From a virus, in the IMG/VR virus record IMGVR_UViG_3300036715_000976, positions 1 to 25,022 of that record: a stretch of DNA of 25,022 nucleotides; one strand, written 5' to 3'. A program made the translations under genes and the position numbers. Below are positions 15,390 to 21,668 of the stretch, piece by piece. The stretch's first letter is position 1. Each line of letters begins with the position of its first letter. The notes beneath the pieces are model-generated. The model ran no database searches. It was not told the origin of the DNA and saw only the letters and a program-made list of their open reading frames with translations.

Positions 15390-16025
15390 ATGATACGAAT
15401 CACGAAGTGGGAAGAGATTCAGCCGGGCTGTTTCTGGTCGGTCCACGAAACTGGGATTATCTCCCGCGCCATTCAGTTCTTTTCCCGTGGCCGGTATAAT
15501 CACTCCGGCTGGATTGTGGCCGTGAATGAGAACGGCCCAATCTCCCAGGAAGCGCGGAATCATATTGAGCGCCACCCATTGTCGGAGTACCGCGCCGAAT
15601 GGGAGCGCGGCGACCTTGCCGTATTCTGCCCGAATCAGCCTCAACGGGCGATTGATTTTGCCATCCGAAACGCCGAAGACCGAGTAGGGCAAGGCTACGC
15701 CTGGGCTTCGGTCGTGAATCTCGCCGTCATTCTCCCGCTCAACTGGATTGCTGGGCTGTTCAATCGTCAGGTCCCCAATCCCATCCGCCGTCACGTGTTT
15801 TGCTCGGGAGAAGTCCTTGTCGCTCTCACCGACATGGTCCTCATGGCTAACGCTCTGGGCGTTGGCAGTGGAGATTTGGGCTGGGCGATGGAAGTGCCTG
15901 ACAGGGACACCTTCACCCCGCAAGACTTGTACGACGCCGCCGCAAAAGAAGCTGCGAAAATCCCTTCCACCACCTATCCCGCAACGCAGTTATTCGCCGT
16001 CCGTAACGATTCCAGCACGCTCTAG
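15390..16025 (+). CDS. Permuted NlpC/P60-like (YiiX/YebB-type) protein
   Basis: This 211-residue protein resembles the permuted papain-fold group. An N-terminal PGCFWSVHETG is followed by the His motif RYNHSGWIV, and the Cys motif HVFCSGEVLVAL occurs late (about residues 135-146). That order, His first and Cys later, is opposite to ordinary NlpC/P60 enzymes and typical of YiiX-like hydrolases. A hydrophobic stretch (VVNLAVILPLNWIAGLF) lies between. In this context it could cut peptidoglycan peptides or lipoprotein acyl/amide bonds at lysis; which is unknown. It is the last gene before the long regulatory gap; the start is supported by AGAGG five bases upstream. Confidence 0.6.
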   Translation: MIRITKWEEIQPGCFWSVHETGIISRAIQFFSRGRYNHSGWIVAVNENGPISQEARNHIERHPLSEYRAEWERGDLAVFCPNQPQRAIDFAIRNAEDRVGQGYAWASVVNLAVILPLNWIAGLFNRQVPNPIRRHVFCSGEVLVALTDMVLMANALGVGSGDLGWAMEVPDRDTFTPQDLYDAAAKEAAKIPSTTYPATQLFAVRNDSSTL

Positions 16026-16134
16026 CACACCCAATGGGTCTGCTATAGCACACCTATAGGGACCCTATAAGGACCTTACTAAGGTGGCTATAAGGACCTT
16101 ATAACTCCCTGCAAAATCACGCCAAAGGTGTGCC
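16023..16134 (+). promoter_or_regulatory. Array of operator-like palindromes
   Basis: Within 112 bases there are near-identical inverted repeats with a single central base: TATAGGG-A-CCCTATA (16055-16069) and TATAAGG-A-CCTTATA (16089-16103), both perfect, and a degenerate copy at 16066-16080. The 14-mer CTATAAGGACCTTA occurs twice, 23 bases apart (16065-16078, 16088-16101). ACCTTA-C-TAAGGT (16073-16085) and TGCTATAGCA (16041-16050) are further palindromes. The block is flanked by GCACACC (16025-16031, 16048-16054) and its complement GGTGTGC (16128-16134). It lies immediately upstream of a strong promoter, as binding sites for a phage repressor, activator or replication initiator would. Confidence 0.7.
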
Positions 16135-16136
16135 AC

Positions 16137-16165
16137 TTGACTTTTGGGGCCGGAGGGATTATATT
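16137..16165 (+). promoter_or_regulatory. Sigma70-type promoter, early region (copy A)
   Basis: TTGACT (16137-16142), a 17-base spacer and TATATT (16160-16165). The -35, the three T's after it, the GAGG inside the spacer and the ATTATATTT around the -10 are all shared with the promoter at 24607. The operator-like array ends three bases upstream. Confidence 0.8.
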
Positions 16166-16171
16166 TGCCTT

Positions 16172-16309
16172 TGGAAAGGCCGCTGTCGGCGGCTAGGAAG
16201 AAGGGCGAAGTGGATAAGAGACACACCGAATACAAGCCGTTGCGGTCTTCGCGCCTTTCACCGCGACTGTTCAGGCCCTGGGTCCGACAGCCCCAGGGCT
16301 TCTTCATTT
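16172..16309 (+). ncRNA. Predicted short structured transcript or attenuated leader (copy A)
   Basis: A transcript from the promoter would start near 16172 and meet an intrinsic terminator at 16273-16309, giving an RNA of about 135 bases. A 5' hairpin GCCGC (16179-16183) with GCGGC (16189-16193) lies near the start. The layout matches that at 24607-24794, including a motif CCGAA then TTCACCG in the middle. It could be a free small RNA, or a leader controlling read-through into the methyltransferase gene. The ends are estimated, not measured. Confidence 0.4.
16273..16309 (+). terminator. Intrinsic terminator after the early promoter
   Basis: GCCCTGGG (16275-16282) pairs with CCCAGGGC (16292-16299) over a 9-base loop; the stem extends by A-U and G-U pairs at its base. 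TTCTTCATTT follows (16300-16309). It lies about 110 bases downstream of the -10 box and 255 bases before the methyltransferase start. Confidence 0.65.
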
Positions 16310-16429
16310 CCCACGACATAAAATGCAGTCCGAGAAATCGGCGGGTGTCTGAGTCCGTATGTCTCCTGAATCCAAAACGTACGGCTTGCGGTCTAGCAAA
16401 AAATCCAGGCAACGAGCAGGTAGTTGATC

Positions 16430-16539
16430 CTGCACCGCCCCCAGCGTCCTGGTCCAAAATCATAGAATCTGTACCGCGCTAGACTGATTCTGCTACTGCA
16501 TTGCGTCATAGTTATGATTAGGGATTGGGGGCGGTGTAG
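16430..16539 (+). repeat. Long multi-arm inverted repeat before the methyltransferase gene
   Basis: CTGCACCGCCCCCA (16430-16443) is the inverted match of TGGGGGCGGTGTAG (16526-16539) at 13 of 14 positions. Nested inside are AATCATA (16458-16464) against TATGATT (16513-16519) and AGAATC (16464-16469) against GATTCT (16486-16491). All arms are in register for one large cruciform or RNA stem. The right arm ends 13 bases before the ribosome site AAGGAG (16553-16558). No convincing gene covers this stretch. Confidence 0.6.
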
Positions 16540-16564
16540 CTTGAAGAAAAAAAAGGAGACCGAG

Positions 16565-17728
16565 ATGGAGCCGATACGTATTGACCCTGAGTTCAAAGCC
16601 TTAATTCCACCCTTGACCGATGAAGAGTATTCGCAGCTAGAAGCCAACATTCTGCGCGATGGCATTCTGGACGCCGTGAAAGTTTGGCGTGGCGAATGGA
16701 TTCTTCTGGACGGCCACAACAGGCTAGAGATAGCAAAAAAGCACGGGCTGGAATACGAAATCACGGAAGTGGACTGTGCTGACAGGGATGCGGCCATGGA
16801 TTGGATTGACCGGAATCAGTTGGGCCGCCGGAATCTCAAGCCTGACCAGCGTCACCTACTCATGGGCCGCTGCTACAACAGGACGAAGAAGGCGCATGGC
16901 GGCCAGATTCCGGGGACAAGGATAGGCAAAGATTGCCCATCCTCTACCGCCGAAGTTTTGGCTAGCGAGTTCGGTGTCTCGGCCAGGACGGTCAAGAACG
17001 CCGGGCAATTCGCGGAAGCAGTGGAAAAGACCAAGGCCGTGGACAAGTCCATTGAGAAGAAGGTGGTGGCCGGAGTTGCGCCACCAAGGGCCGCGATAGT
17101 AAAGGCGGCGGCGCTGCTAGAAAAAGCACCGGAGAAAGCAAAGGCCATCCTGAATGGGGACGCCAAGCTCACGGAAGTGCTCCGGCAAGAAAAGGCTGAA
17201 GAAATCACGAAGAAGGCCAGCTTGCCCGATGCCAAATACAGGGTGATTTATGCTGACCCGCCGTGGTCTTATGGGAATACCCAGCCCGATTACCAGCCTG
17301 AGCAACGGGACCATTACCCGGTCATGCCCCTACCTGAGATTTGCGCTCTTCCGATAGGTGATATCACCGAGGATAATGCAGTCCTGTTCCTGTGGGCCAC
17401 AAGCCCTATTCTCGAAGAAGCCTTCGAGGTCGTGAAGGCGTGGGGATTCAAGTACAAGTCTTCCTTCGTGTGGGATAAAATCAAGCATAACATGGGCCAC
17501 TACAACAGCGTGAGGCATGAGTTTCTTTTGATATGCGTCAAGGGCAGTTGCCAGCCGGAAGTTCGCAAGCTCTTTGATAGCGTAGTCAGTGAAGAGCGGA
17601 CTGAGCACAGCAAGAAGCCGGAGACATTCCGGGCCATCATTGATACGCTCTACCCAAGCGGGAAGCGTATTGAGCTATTTGCCAGAACGAAAGTGGAGGG
17701 ATGGGATGTTTACGGCAACGAAGCCTAG
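16565..17728 (+). CDS. ParB-domain / MT-A70 adenine methyltransferase fusion
   Basis: This 387-residue protein has two recognisable parts. Residues about 1-90 are a ParB/Spo0J nuclease-like domain (FKALIPPLTDEEYSQLE, then ILLDGHNRLEIAKKHG); next is an HTH-like linker (LASEFGVSARTVKNAGQFAEA). Residues about 220-387 are an MT-A70 N6-adenine methyltransferase with YADPPWSYGN; the catalytic DPPW is residues 231-234. This fusion is known in phages and prophages, where the methylase may modify phage DNA against host restriction or act in regulation. The start is ATG 16565 with AAGGAG six bases upstream; longer in-frame starts lack support. The stop overlaps the next gene by 23 bases. Confidence 0.9.
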   Translation: MEPIRIDPEFKALIPPLTDEEYSQLEANILRDGILDAVKVWRGEWILLDGHNRLEIAKKHGLEYEITEVDCADRDAAMDWIDRNQLGRRNLKPDQRHLLMGRCYNRTKKAHGGQIPGTRIGKDCPSSTAEVLASEFGVSARTVKNAGQFAEAVEKTKAVDKSIEKKVVAGVAPPRAAIVKAAALLEKAPEKAKAILNGDAKLTEVLRQEKAEEITKKASLPDAKYRVIYADPPWSYGNTQPDYQPEQRDHYPVMPLPEICALPIGDITEDNAVLFLWATSPILEEAFEVVKAWGFKYKSSFVWDKIKHNMGHYNSVRHEFLLICVKGSCQPEVRKLFDSVVSEERTEHSKKPETFRAIIDTLYPSGKRIELFARTKVEGWDVYGNEA

Positions 17729-18218
17729 CTACCCAAACGAGCGCCGCCCGGAGTCATTTGAGACCGGCCTTGCGTTCCAGGATTTCGTATGCTCTACCTT
17801 GGCGCGAGACCATATTGTGCTACAAAACTTGTGTAGCAAGAAATATCAAATGGAGGTCGGCGAGAACTTGCAGGGATTTGAAATCAAGTTTGATGAACGC
17901 AGCGGGCCGGGAAGCTATGGTACGGGGAATCTGAGCATAGAGCTATACGAGAAGAGCCGCGCAGATATGCCGTTGTGGACGCCTTCGGGGATTTTGCGCG
18001 ATGACAACACTTGGCTTTATATTCAGGGAAACTATCGGCATCTATTCATTTTCTCGAAGAAGCTCTTGCGCCAGTTGTGGGATTCTGGCAGATACCCTGA
18101 AGCTCCGGCGCTCCCGACAATCCGTAAGTTTCACCTACCCTGGAAGGACGCCGTGAAATACTGTGCCAAGTTGTATGAGTTTCGCGAGGTGATTGGGCCA
18201 GTTGTTAAGGATTCCTGA
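17706..18218 (+). CDS. Candidate PD-(D/E)XK nuclease-fold protein
   Basis: This 170-residue protein starts at ATG 17706 with GGAGG (17695-17699) six bases upstream, inside the end of the methyltransferase gene. The motif set fits a restriction-endonuclease-like fold: a helix with Glu19 (ESFETGLAFQDFV), then GFEIKFDE with the E-x-K pair Glu59/Lys61 and Asp63, then GTGNLSIELYEK with Glu79 on the following strand. The E-I-K-F-D then TGN-L-x-I-E pattern is one I associate with small phage nuclease-like proteins. The C-terminal half (LYIQGNYRHLFIFSKKLL) is alpha/beta. Cleavage activity is not shown; coupling with an adenine methylase is suggestive of a pair. Confidence 0.5.
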   Translation: MFTATKPSYPNERRPESFETGLAFQDFVCSTLARDHIVLQNLCSKKYQMEVGENLQGFEIKFDERSGPGSYGTGNLSIELYEKSRADMPLWTPSGILRDDNTWLYIQGNYRHLFIFSKKLLRQLWDSGRYPEAPALPTIRKFHLPWKDAVKYCAKLYEFREVIGPVVKDS

Positions 18219-18231
18219 AGAGGAGGAGAGC

Positions 18232-18483
18232 ATGAGCGAGAAACTGGAGGACAAATATGCGGAGACGCTATTCGACGGCTTGCTGTGGGACTGGCACAAG
18301 CATATCTATACTGACCCGGTGGTCTACGGGTGCTATCAAATCGCAGAAATGCAGAACATGAGTCAAGTTCAATGGTTAGAGTTTATGGCGTTCCAGTTGT
18401 TGTCAGCGAAGATGGACATCGAACGACAATATAAGAGACTCTTAGAGCATCAAACTATACAAACGCTGGTAGTGAGGAGGTGA
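18232..18483 (+). CDS. Small acidic hypothetical protein
   Basis: This 83-residue protein starts at ATG 18232 behind AGGAGGAG (18221-18228), 13 bases after the nuclease-like gene. The sequence is helix-rich with many aromatic residues (FDGLLWDWHKHIYTD, QVQWLEFMAFQLLSAKMD) and a basic end (VVRR). There is no recognised domain. The stop lies three bases before the next ATG. It is the first of a run of short early genes of the kind that often encode host-takeover or defence-evasion proteins. Confidence 0.65.
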   Translation: MSEKLEDKYAETLFDGLLWDWHKHIYTDPVVYGCYQIAEMQNMSQVQWLEFMAFQLLSAKMDIERQYKRLLEHQTIQTLVVRR

Positions 18484-18485
18484 GT

Positions 18486-18848
18486 ATGAACGAGGTCAAA
18501 CGTACCGAACGCGGCTGGGCAGGCCATTTCATCTCGGCGAGCCGTTGCCGCTTTCGCCGGAACACTCTGCTGGAATGCGGCGAAAAGCGGGTCGTGGTCT
18601 CAACGGTCGGAGCCATGGACAATGGCGAGCCGATAGGCTACGTTAGTTTTTACGAGACCAAAGCGTTCTGGGCCAAGAAGAACGGCATTTATTGGGATGC
18701 CAACACGTCAAAGAAGGTGCATTTCAAGAGCAAGTGGCACGTGGCGACGTTGTCGGAAAATTCCGATGCCGAGGCCAATGAGATGCACGAGGCCGTGGTG
18801 GCCGAATTGAGCGAACGACTGCAAGGCCATAAGGGAAGGAAACCATGA
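18486..18848 (+). CDS. Hypothetical phage protein
   Basis: This 120-residue protein starts at ATG 18486; GAGGAGG at 18474-18480 gives five-base spacing, better than the in-frame GTG at 18480. The opening ERGWAGHFISASRCRFRRNTL and the phrase KRVVVSTVGAM suggest a compact beta-containing domain, followed by an ETKAFWAKKNGIYWD segment and an acidic helix at the C-terminus. Proteins with a similar RGWAGHFI beginning are familiar from phage early regions, but without known function. It overlaps the next gene by ATGA. Confidence 0.7.
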   Translation: MNEVKRTERGWAGHFISASRCRFRRNTLLECGEKRVVVSTVGAMDNGEPIGYVSFYETKAFWAKKNGIYWDANTSKKVHFKSKWHVATLSENSDAEANEMHEAVVAELSERLQGHKGRKP

Positions 18849-19078
18849 GCCAGTGGGGCGTTCCATTCAAGGATACGATTTCTGGCGGGACATTCATCCC
18901 GCATCTAGCAGGCCCTGCGTTCAAGCCGATGAGCCCATGCGGCCTTATTGACGATGTTGTGCTCATTGACGTGGATAGCGGCAGGGCGCTTCAAGCACTT
19001 GCGGCATGTCGAAGACTGAAAGTGGCTTTCCAAGGGAAAGCATACGCAATCTGGCTGGAGATGAGGAGGAAAACATGA
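18845..19078 (+). CDS. Hypothetical small protein
   Basis: This 77-residue protein overlaps the previous gene by four bases and the next by four. It is glycine- and proline-rich in its first 30 residues (GVPFKDTISGGTFIPHLAG), then has a hydrophobic strand (DDVVLIDVDSG) and a helix (ALQALAACRRLKVAFQG). No family is recognised. Clean coupling on both sides and GGAAGGA upstream support expression. Confidence 0.6.
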   Translation: MSQWGVPFKDTISGGTFIPHLAGPAFKPMSPCGLIDDVVLIDVDSGRALQALAACRRLKVAFQGKAYAIWLEMRRKT

Positions 19079-19245
19079 GCGAGGAACCTGACGAGGCGTT
19101 GCGGGAGTACTGGGAAAAGGTAGAGAGGATGAAGCGACGAGAGGAATTAGAGCAAGAAGAGTGGGAGGAGGAGCGCGAGCGCAAGCGGCAAGAGGAGAGG
19201 CAGCGGGAAAGAGACGAGCGGGATTATTACGAGGATTCTGAATAG
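19075..19245 (+). CDS. Highly charged single-helix mini-protein
   Basis: This 56-residue protein starts at ATG 19075, four bases after GAGGAGG. Nearly the whole sequence is Glu/Arg/Lys (VERMKRREELEQEEWEEE and later RKRQEERQRERDERD), predicting one long charged alpha-helix or coiled coil. The purine-rich composition could in principle produce a chance frame, but the strong ribosome site and overlap with the previous stop favour a real gene. Function unknown. Confidence 0.5.
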   Translation: MSEEPDEALREYWEKVERMKRREELEQEEWEEERERKRQEERQRERDERDYYEDSE

Positions 19246-19287
19246 CTGGCACTCCCTGACAGGAATGGGCCTGCCAGGGCAGGGACT

Positions 19288-19318
19288 GGCCGGAGACTCC
19301 CTCATTTACGCTCCGGCC
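19288..19318 (+). other. 8-bp hairpin before the HNH gene
   Basis: GGCCGGAG (19288-19295) pairs perfectly with CTCCGGCC (19311-19318) around a 15-base loop, followed 13 bases later by the ribosome site of the HNH gene. A smaller stem CCTGCC/GGCAGG lies just upstream (from about 19270). No T-run follows. The remaining bases of this 98-base gap hold nothing else recognisable. Confidence 0.45.
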
Positions 19319-19343
19319 TGCTCCCGTGAAAAGGAGATTGCCG

Positions 19344-19637
19344 ATGCGAGTGCTCGATGAATCCGCTCTAAACGCCGCTCGTGGCCGCCAAGTCTGTTAC
19401 GGGTGTGGGAAATACACGGACGTGGCTCCCCACCATCTAATCCGCCGGTCGGAATTGCGGCTGGACATCCCTGAGAATCTCATTCCGCTCTGTTGGGCCT
19501 GCCATAGGGCGGTCCACGACCACCCTGATTTCGAGGCGTCTCTGGTGGCCCGTTGCCGGTCACGGGCAGAACTAGAGACCCTTGCCCGTTACCACCGCTC
19601 CAAAAGACTACTGCACTGGCTGGACGCAGCCCGCTAA
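19344..19637 (+). CDS. HNH endonuclease
   Basis: This 97-residue protein has a complete HNH core: zinc-binding C18-x2-C21 (CYGCG), the His pair HHLI at 30-31, Asn45 (ENLIPL), then C50-x2-C53 followed by His54 and His58 (CWACHRAVHD). The HNH module uses one metal ion to nick or cut DNA. Free-standing phage HNH proteins serve in packaging, homing or defence. This one stands apart from the terminase region and has a preceding hairpin and following promoter, so it may be a mobile insertion, though no intron is seen. ATG 19344 is chosen because AAGGAG (19331-19336) is seven bases before it. Confidence 0.85.
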   Translation: MRVLDESALNAARGRQVCYGCGKYTDVAPHHLIRRSELRLDIPENLIPLCWACHRAVHDHPDFEASLVARCRSRAELETLARYHRSKRLLHWLDAAR

Positions 19638-19683
19638 ATACCCTTTTGCGCATATTGTAGCATTGACGCGGATTGCAAGGCCC

Positions 19684-19712
19684 TTGACAAATCCAAAAAA
19701 AGGTACTATATT
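19684..19712 (+). promoter_or_regulatory. Near-consensus sigma70 promoter for the middle operon
   Basis: TTGACA (19684-19689), 17-base spacer, TATATT (19707-19712). The spacer is A-rich. It lies in the 119-base gap after the HNH gene, and the leader includes a small hairpin CCGCC/GGCGG (about 19722-19738) before AGGAG and the next start. Spacing and -10 box equal those of the promoters at 16137 and 24607, but the flanking sequence differs. Confidence 0.85.
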
Positions 19713-19756
19713 ATACTCAGACCGCCAAGAGGAGGCGGCCAGAGAGGAGCGAGAAA

Positions 19757-19963
19757 ATGAAAAAGGTCTTCAGAACGCGGAAAGAGGCACGAGAAAAAGC
19801 CCGCCTAATGCGGGGATACTGGACGGCTCCCCATGCGTGCCCATGGGCGATTATAGATGAGCACGGCGTGGAGCGGAGCGGCTGGGTGATAGAGTGCCAC
19901 GCGCCAGGCGCAAGCAGGCGGAGCGCGCCACTCTACCTACGGGAAGACGGATATGTCCGATAA
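19757..19963 (+). CDS. Small basic hypothetical protein
   Basis: This 68-residue protein is the first gene after the near-consensus promoter. ATG 19757 follows AGGAG (19745-19749) by seven bases. The N-terminus is strongly basic (KKVFRTRKEAREKARLMRG), the middle has CPWAIIDEHGVERSGWVIE, and the end is LYLREDGYVR, which looks like a small beta-sheet unit. No family recognised. A nucleic-acid-binding role would fit the charge but is not proven. First-gene position implies high early expression. Confidence 0.65.
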   Translation: MKKVFRTRKEAREKARLMRGYWTAPHACPWAIIDEHGVERSGWVIECHAPGASRRSAPLYLREDGYVR

Positions 19964-19973
19964 GGAGGAGGCA

Positions 19974-20249
19974 ATGAGCGAGCACAAGTGGAATGACTGG
20001 CCCGTAATTAGGAATACATACGGGCACGCAGCATGGGTGGATATTAGCTACGGGGCATTCGAGCGATGGGCGGCGGCGCGGTGCACGGGCGACAACAAGC
20101 TGGACCCCGCTCTGGCGGAGAGTTACGTGGATGCCCTAGCAGACTTGGCGGAGGCTGAGCGCAGACTCATCCCGCTGGACACGCGGGAGGATTGCCTGGC
20201 GCTGGCAGGATTGTATGTTGAACGCTGGAACGAGCATAAGGAGGTCTAA
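19974..20249 (+). CDS. Hypothetical protein
   Basis: This 91-residue protein is mostly helical. ATG 19974 is chosen over the in-frame ATG 19953 because AAGGAGGAGG directly precedes it and the previous stop lies at 19961-19963. Visible segments are an aromatic N-terminus (HKWNDWPVIRNTYGHAAWVD) and a long acidic helix (ALADLAEAERRLIPLD). No known domain. The stop TAA abuts the next ATG without a gap. Confidence 0.6.
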   Translation: MSEHKWNDWPVIRNTYGHAAWVDISYGAFERWAAARCTGDNKLDPALAESYVDALADLAEAERRLIPLDTREDCLALAGLYVERWNEHKEV

Positions 20250-20453
20250 ATGGCAAGAGGAGAAACAACAAATATGAGGCTGGCAATGCAAGAGCTAAGG
20301 GAAGGCCGGACAATGCGGCAGATTGCCCAAAAGTGGGGAATAACCGCGCAGTCCATGCGCCGAGCGGCCAAACGCAACGGCATCATCATCCGGCCTGAAC
20401 AGGAATGGGCCTATGGCCGGAAAAAGAAAGGAGAGCGCCATGTGGAATCCTGA
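20250..20453 (+). CDS. Small helix-turn-helix DNA-binding protein
   Basis: This 67-residue protein contains a helix-turn-helix at about residues 19-45: GRTMRQIAQKWGITAQSMRR, with the typical Ala-x3-Gly-Ile spacing of helix 2 and recognition helix. The rest is basic (KKKGERH at the end). It could be a transcription regulator acting on the phage promoters or the palindrome array at 16023-16134; that link is speculation. AAGGAGGT (20238-20245) gives strong initiation. The C-terminus overlaps the next gene by 14 bases. Confidence 0.7.
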   Translation: MARGETTNMRLAMQELREGRTMRQIAQKWGITAQSMRRAAKRNGIIIRPEQEWAYGRKKKGERHVES

Positions 20454-20724
20454 GCCACCCACCACCCCGGATGTCAGAGAGCCCGTTTGTCCCGATTGTG
20501 GACACTTGGAAGAGGATTGCCGCTGTGAGGCTGAATACTGCGCGGATTGCGGAGTGCTCTTACCGTGTGGAGTCCACAATTATTGCGAGATTTGCGCTCG
20601 CGAGCGGCGGCGGAAAATCTGGTGTGAATACCCGCAACTGACCGAGAAGGAGCGCGTTATTGAACAGGACCGGATGCGGAGAGCACTGGAACGGCTGAAC
20701 GCAGTCCTGGGAGGTGCCAGATGA
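20440..20724 (+). CDS. Cys-rich putative zinc-binding protein
   Basis: This 94-residue protein starts at ATG 20440 with GGAG six bases upstream. The first 60 residues contain several Cys pairs: CPDC, CRC, CADC, CGVH and CEIC, consistent with two small zinc ribbons or knuckles. The second half is a basic/acidic helix (KERVIEQDRMRRALERLNAVL). Short zinc-binding proteins are frequent in phage early regions, where they often bind DNA or host proteins, but function cannot be set. The end overlaps the next start by ATGA. Confidence 0.65.
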   Translation: MWNPEPPTTPDVREPVCPDCGHLEEDCRCEAEYCADCGVLLPCGVHNYCEICARERRRKIWCEYPQLTEKERVIEQDRMRRALERLNAVLGGAR

Positions 20725-20990
20725 ACAGGATTTTGCAGAACTTCCAAGCGGGTGTACGGGCGGCGATGTACAAAGCGCATAAAGCCGCTGGCGAGCCCTT
20801 TGCGATTTTCGAGGAGCAGCCCAAGCGTGCTTATAAGCGCCCGTCATATAAGACGCTGTACGAGGAGCAGCGCCAGCGCGCTGATGCGTTGGAAGAATCG
20901 TTGATTGCGCTCCAACGCGAACTGAGTAGCACGGAAGTTCAGGTCGTGAGGAAAGTCCGTCTTATGGAGGTGGCAGATGAATCGCAGTGA
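20721..20990 (+). CDS. Hypothetical helical protein upstream of ERF
   Basis: This 89-residue protein starts at ATG 20721 with GGGAGG six bases before. It has a basic N-terminal part (VRAAMYKAHKAAG, PKRAYKRPSYKTLYEEQ) and a coiled-coil C-terminal half (ADALEESLIALQRELSSTE). No recognised family. It overlaps the ERF gene by 14 bases, so it is co-translated with the recombination genes and may assist them. Confidence 0.6.
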   Translation: MNRILQNFQAGVRAAMYKAHKAAGEPFAIFEEQPKRAYKRPSYKTLYEEQRQRADALEESLIALQRELSSTEVQVVRKVRLMEVADESQ

Positions 20991-21660
20991 AACGATTAGC
21001 GAATTGGCGAAAGCACTGGTGGCTACGCAGTTGGAGATGGGCGTGGCCAAAAAGAAGGCCGTGAATCCCTACTATCACTCACACTACGCAGATATGGCGG
21101 AGGTGATTGCGGTCTCTCGCCCCGTGCTCAACAAACACGGGCTTGCCATTATGCAGTTTCCGAGCGCCGAGGGCGAGAAAGTGACGCTCTTGACCATGCT
21201 GGTCCATGTGTCGGGTGAGTGGATTAGCGAGTTGAACAGCACCATCCCAGGGAAAGAGCCGAAAGGCGGCGGCCCATTCATCCCGTGCAGGACGCCGCAA
21301 TCGGATGGGAGTGCCATATTGTATCTGCGTCGTTATGGCTGGCAGTCCATAATCGGGCTTGCAGCCGAAGATGAAGACGACGACGGGGAAGCAGCCGAGG
21401 GACGCTCCGAGAGTCATGCCGAGAGCGCCGCTCAGAAGGACGAGAGCGGAGAATGGACAGTACCGATGGGAAAGCTGAAGGGGACGCCGTTGTCCGCGTT
21501 GAGCAATGAAAGCGTTCTGTGGTACCGTGACTTCTACCGCAAGAAACTGGCGGAAGAGCCGGAAGGGAAGTTCGCCAAAACCAACAAATACCATCTGGAC
21601 GTGCTCGAAGCCGAGATACTACGCAGAACGCCAAAGAACGATACTGACCTCTCTTTTTGA
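20977..21660 (+). CDS. erf: ERF-family single-strand DNA annealing protein
   Basis: This 227-residue protein carries the ERF core in its first 150 residues: an N-terminal helix with ELAKALVATQ, HYADMAEVIAVSRPVLNKHG (the Tyr-Ala-Asp region), ITMQF-like IMQFPSAEG, a VHVSGEWI strand and DGSAILYLRRYGWQSIIGL, ended by an acidic EDEDDDGE stretch. ERF proteins bind single-stranded DNA and pair complementary strands in phage recombination. The C-terminal portion (VPMGKLKGTPLSALSNESVLWYRD and on) looks like a separate small domain found at the end of some such proteins. ATG 20977 has GGAGG six bases before. The RusA gene and a coiled-coil partner follow. Confidence 0.88.
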   Translation: MNRSETISELAKALVATQLEMGVAKKKAVNPYYHSHYADMAEVIAVSRPVLNKHGLAIMQFPSAEGEKVTLLTMLVHVSGEWISELNSTIPGKEPKGGGPFIPCRTPQSDGSAILYLRRYGWQSIIGLAAEDEDDDGEAAEGRSESHAESAAQKDESGEWTVPMGKLKGTPLSALSNESVLWYRDFYRKKLAEEPEGKFAKTNKYHLDVLEAEILRRTPKNDTDLSF

Positions 21661-21668
21661 GGTGAGCT

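Noticed and set aside
16416-16443. tRNA-like T-arm followed by an acceptor-like end and CCA
   Set aside because: GCAGG/CCTGC with an 8-base loop followed by a CCA-like end looked like a tRNA 3' part, but no matching 5' acceptor strand, D-arm or anticodon arm can be placed upstream.
16210-16482. GTG-started frame of 90 residues after the early promoter
   Set aside because: It runs through the terminator and the inverted repeat, has only a weak ribosome site, and its composition is not protein-like. It is better read as structured non-coding sequence.
19344-19637. HNH gene as part of a self-splicing intron
   Set aside because: Flanking sequence shows no interrupted gene or conserved intron core; the HNH gene stands free with its own ribosome site.
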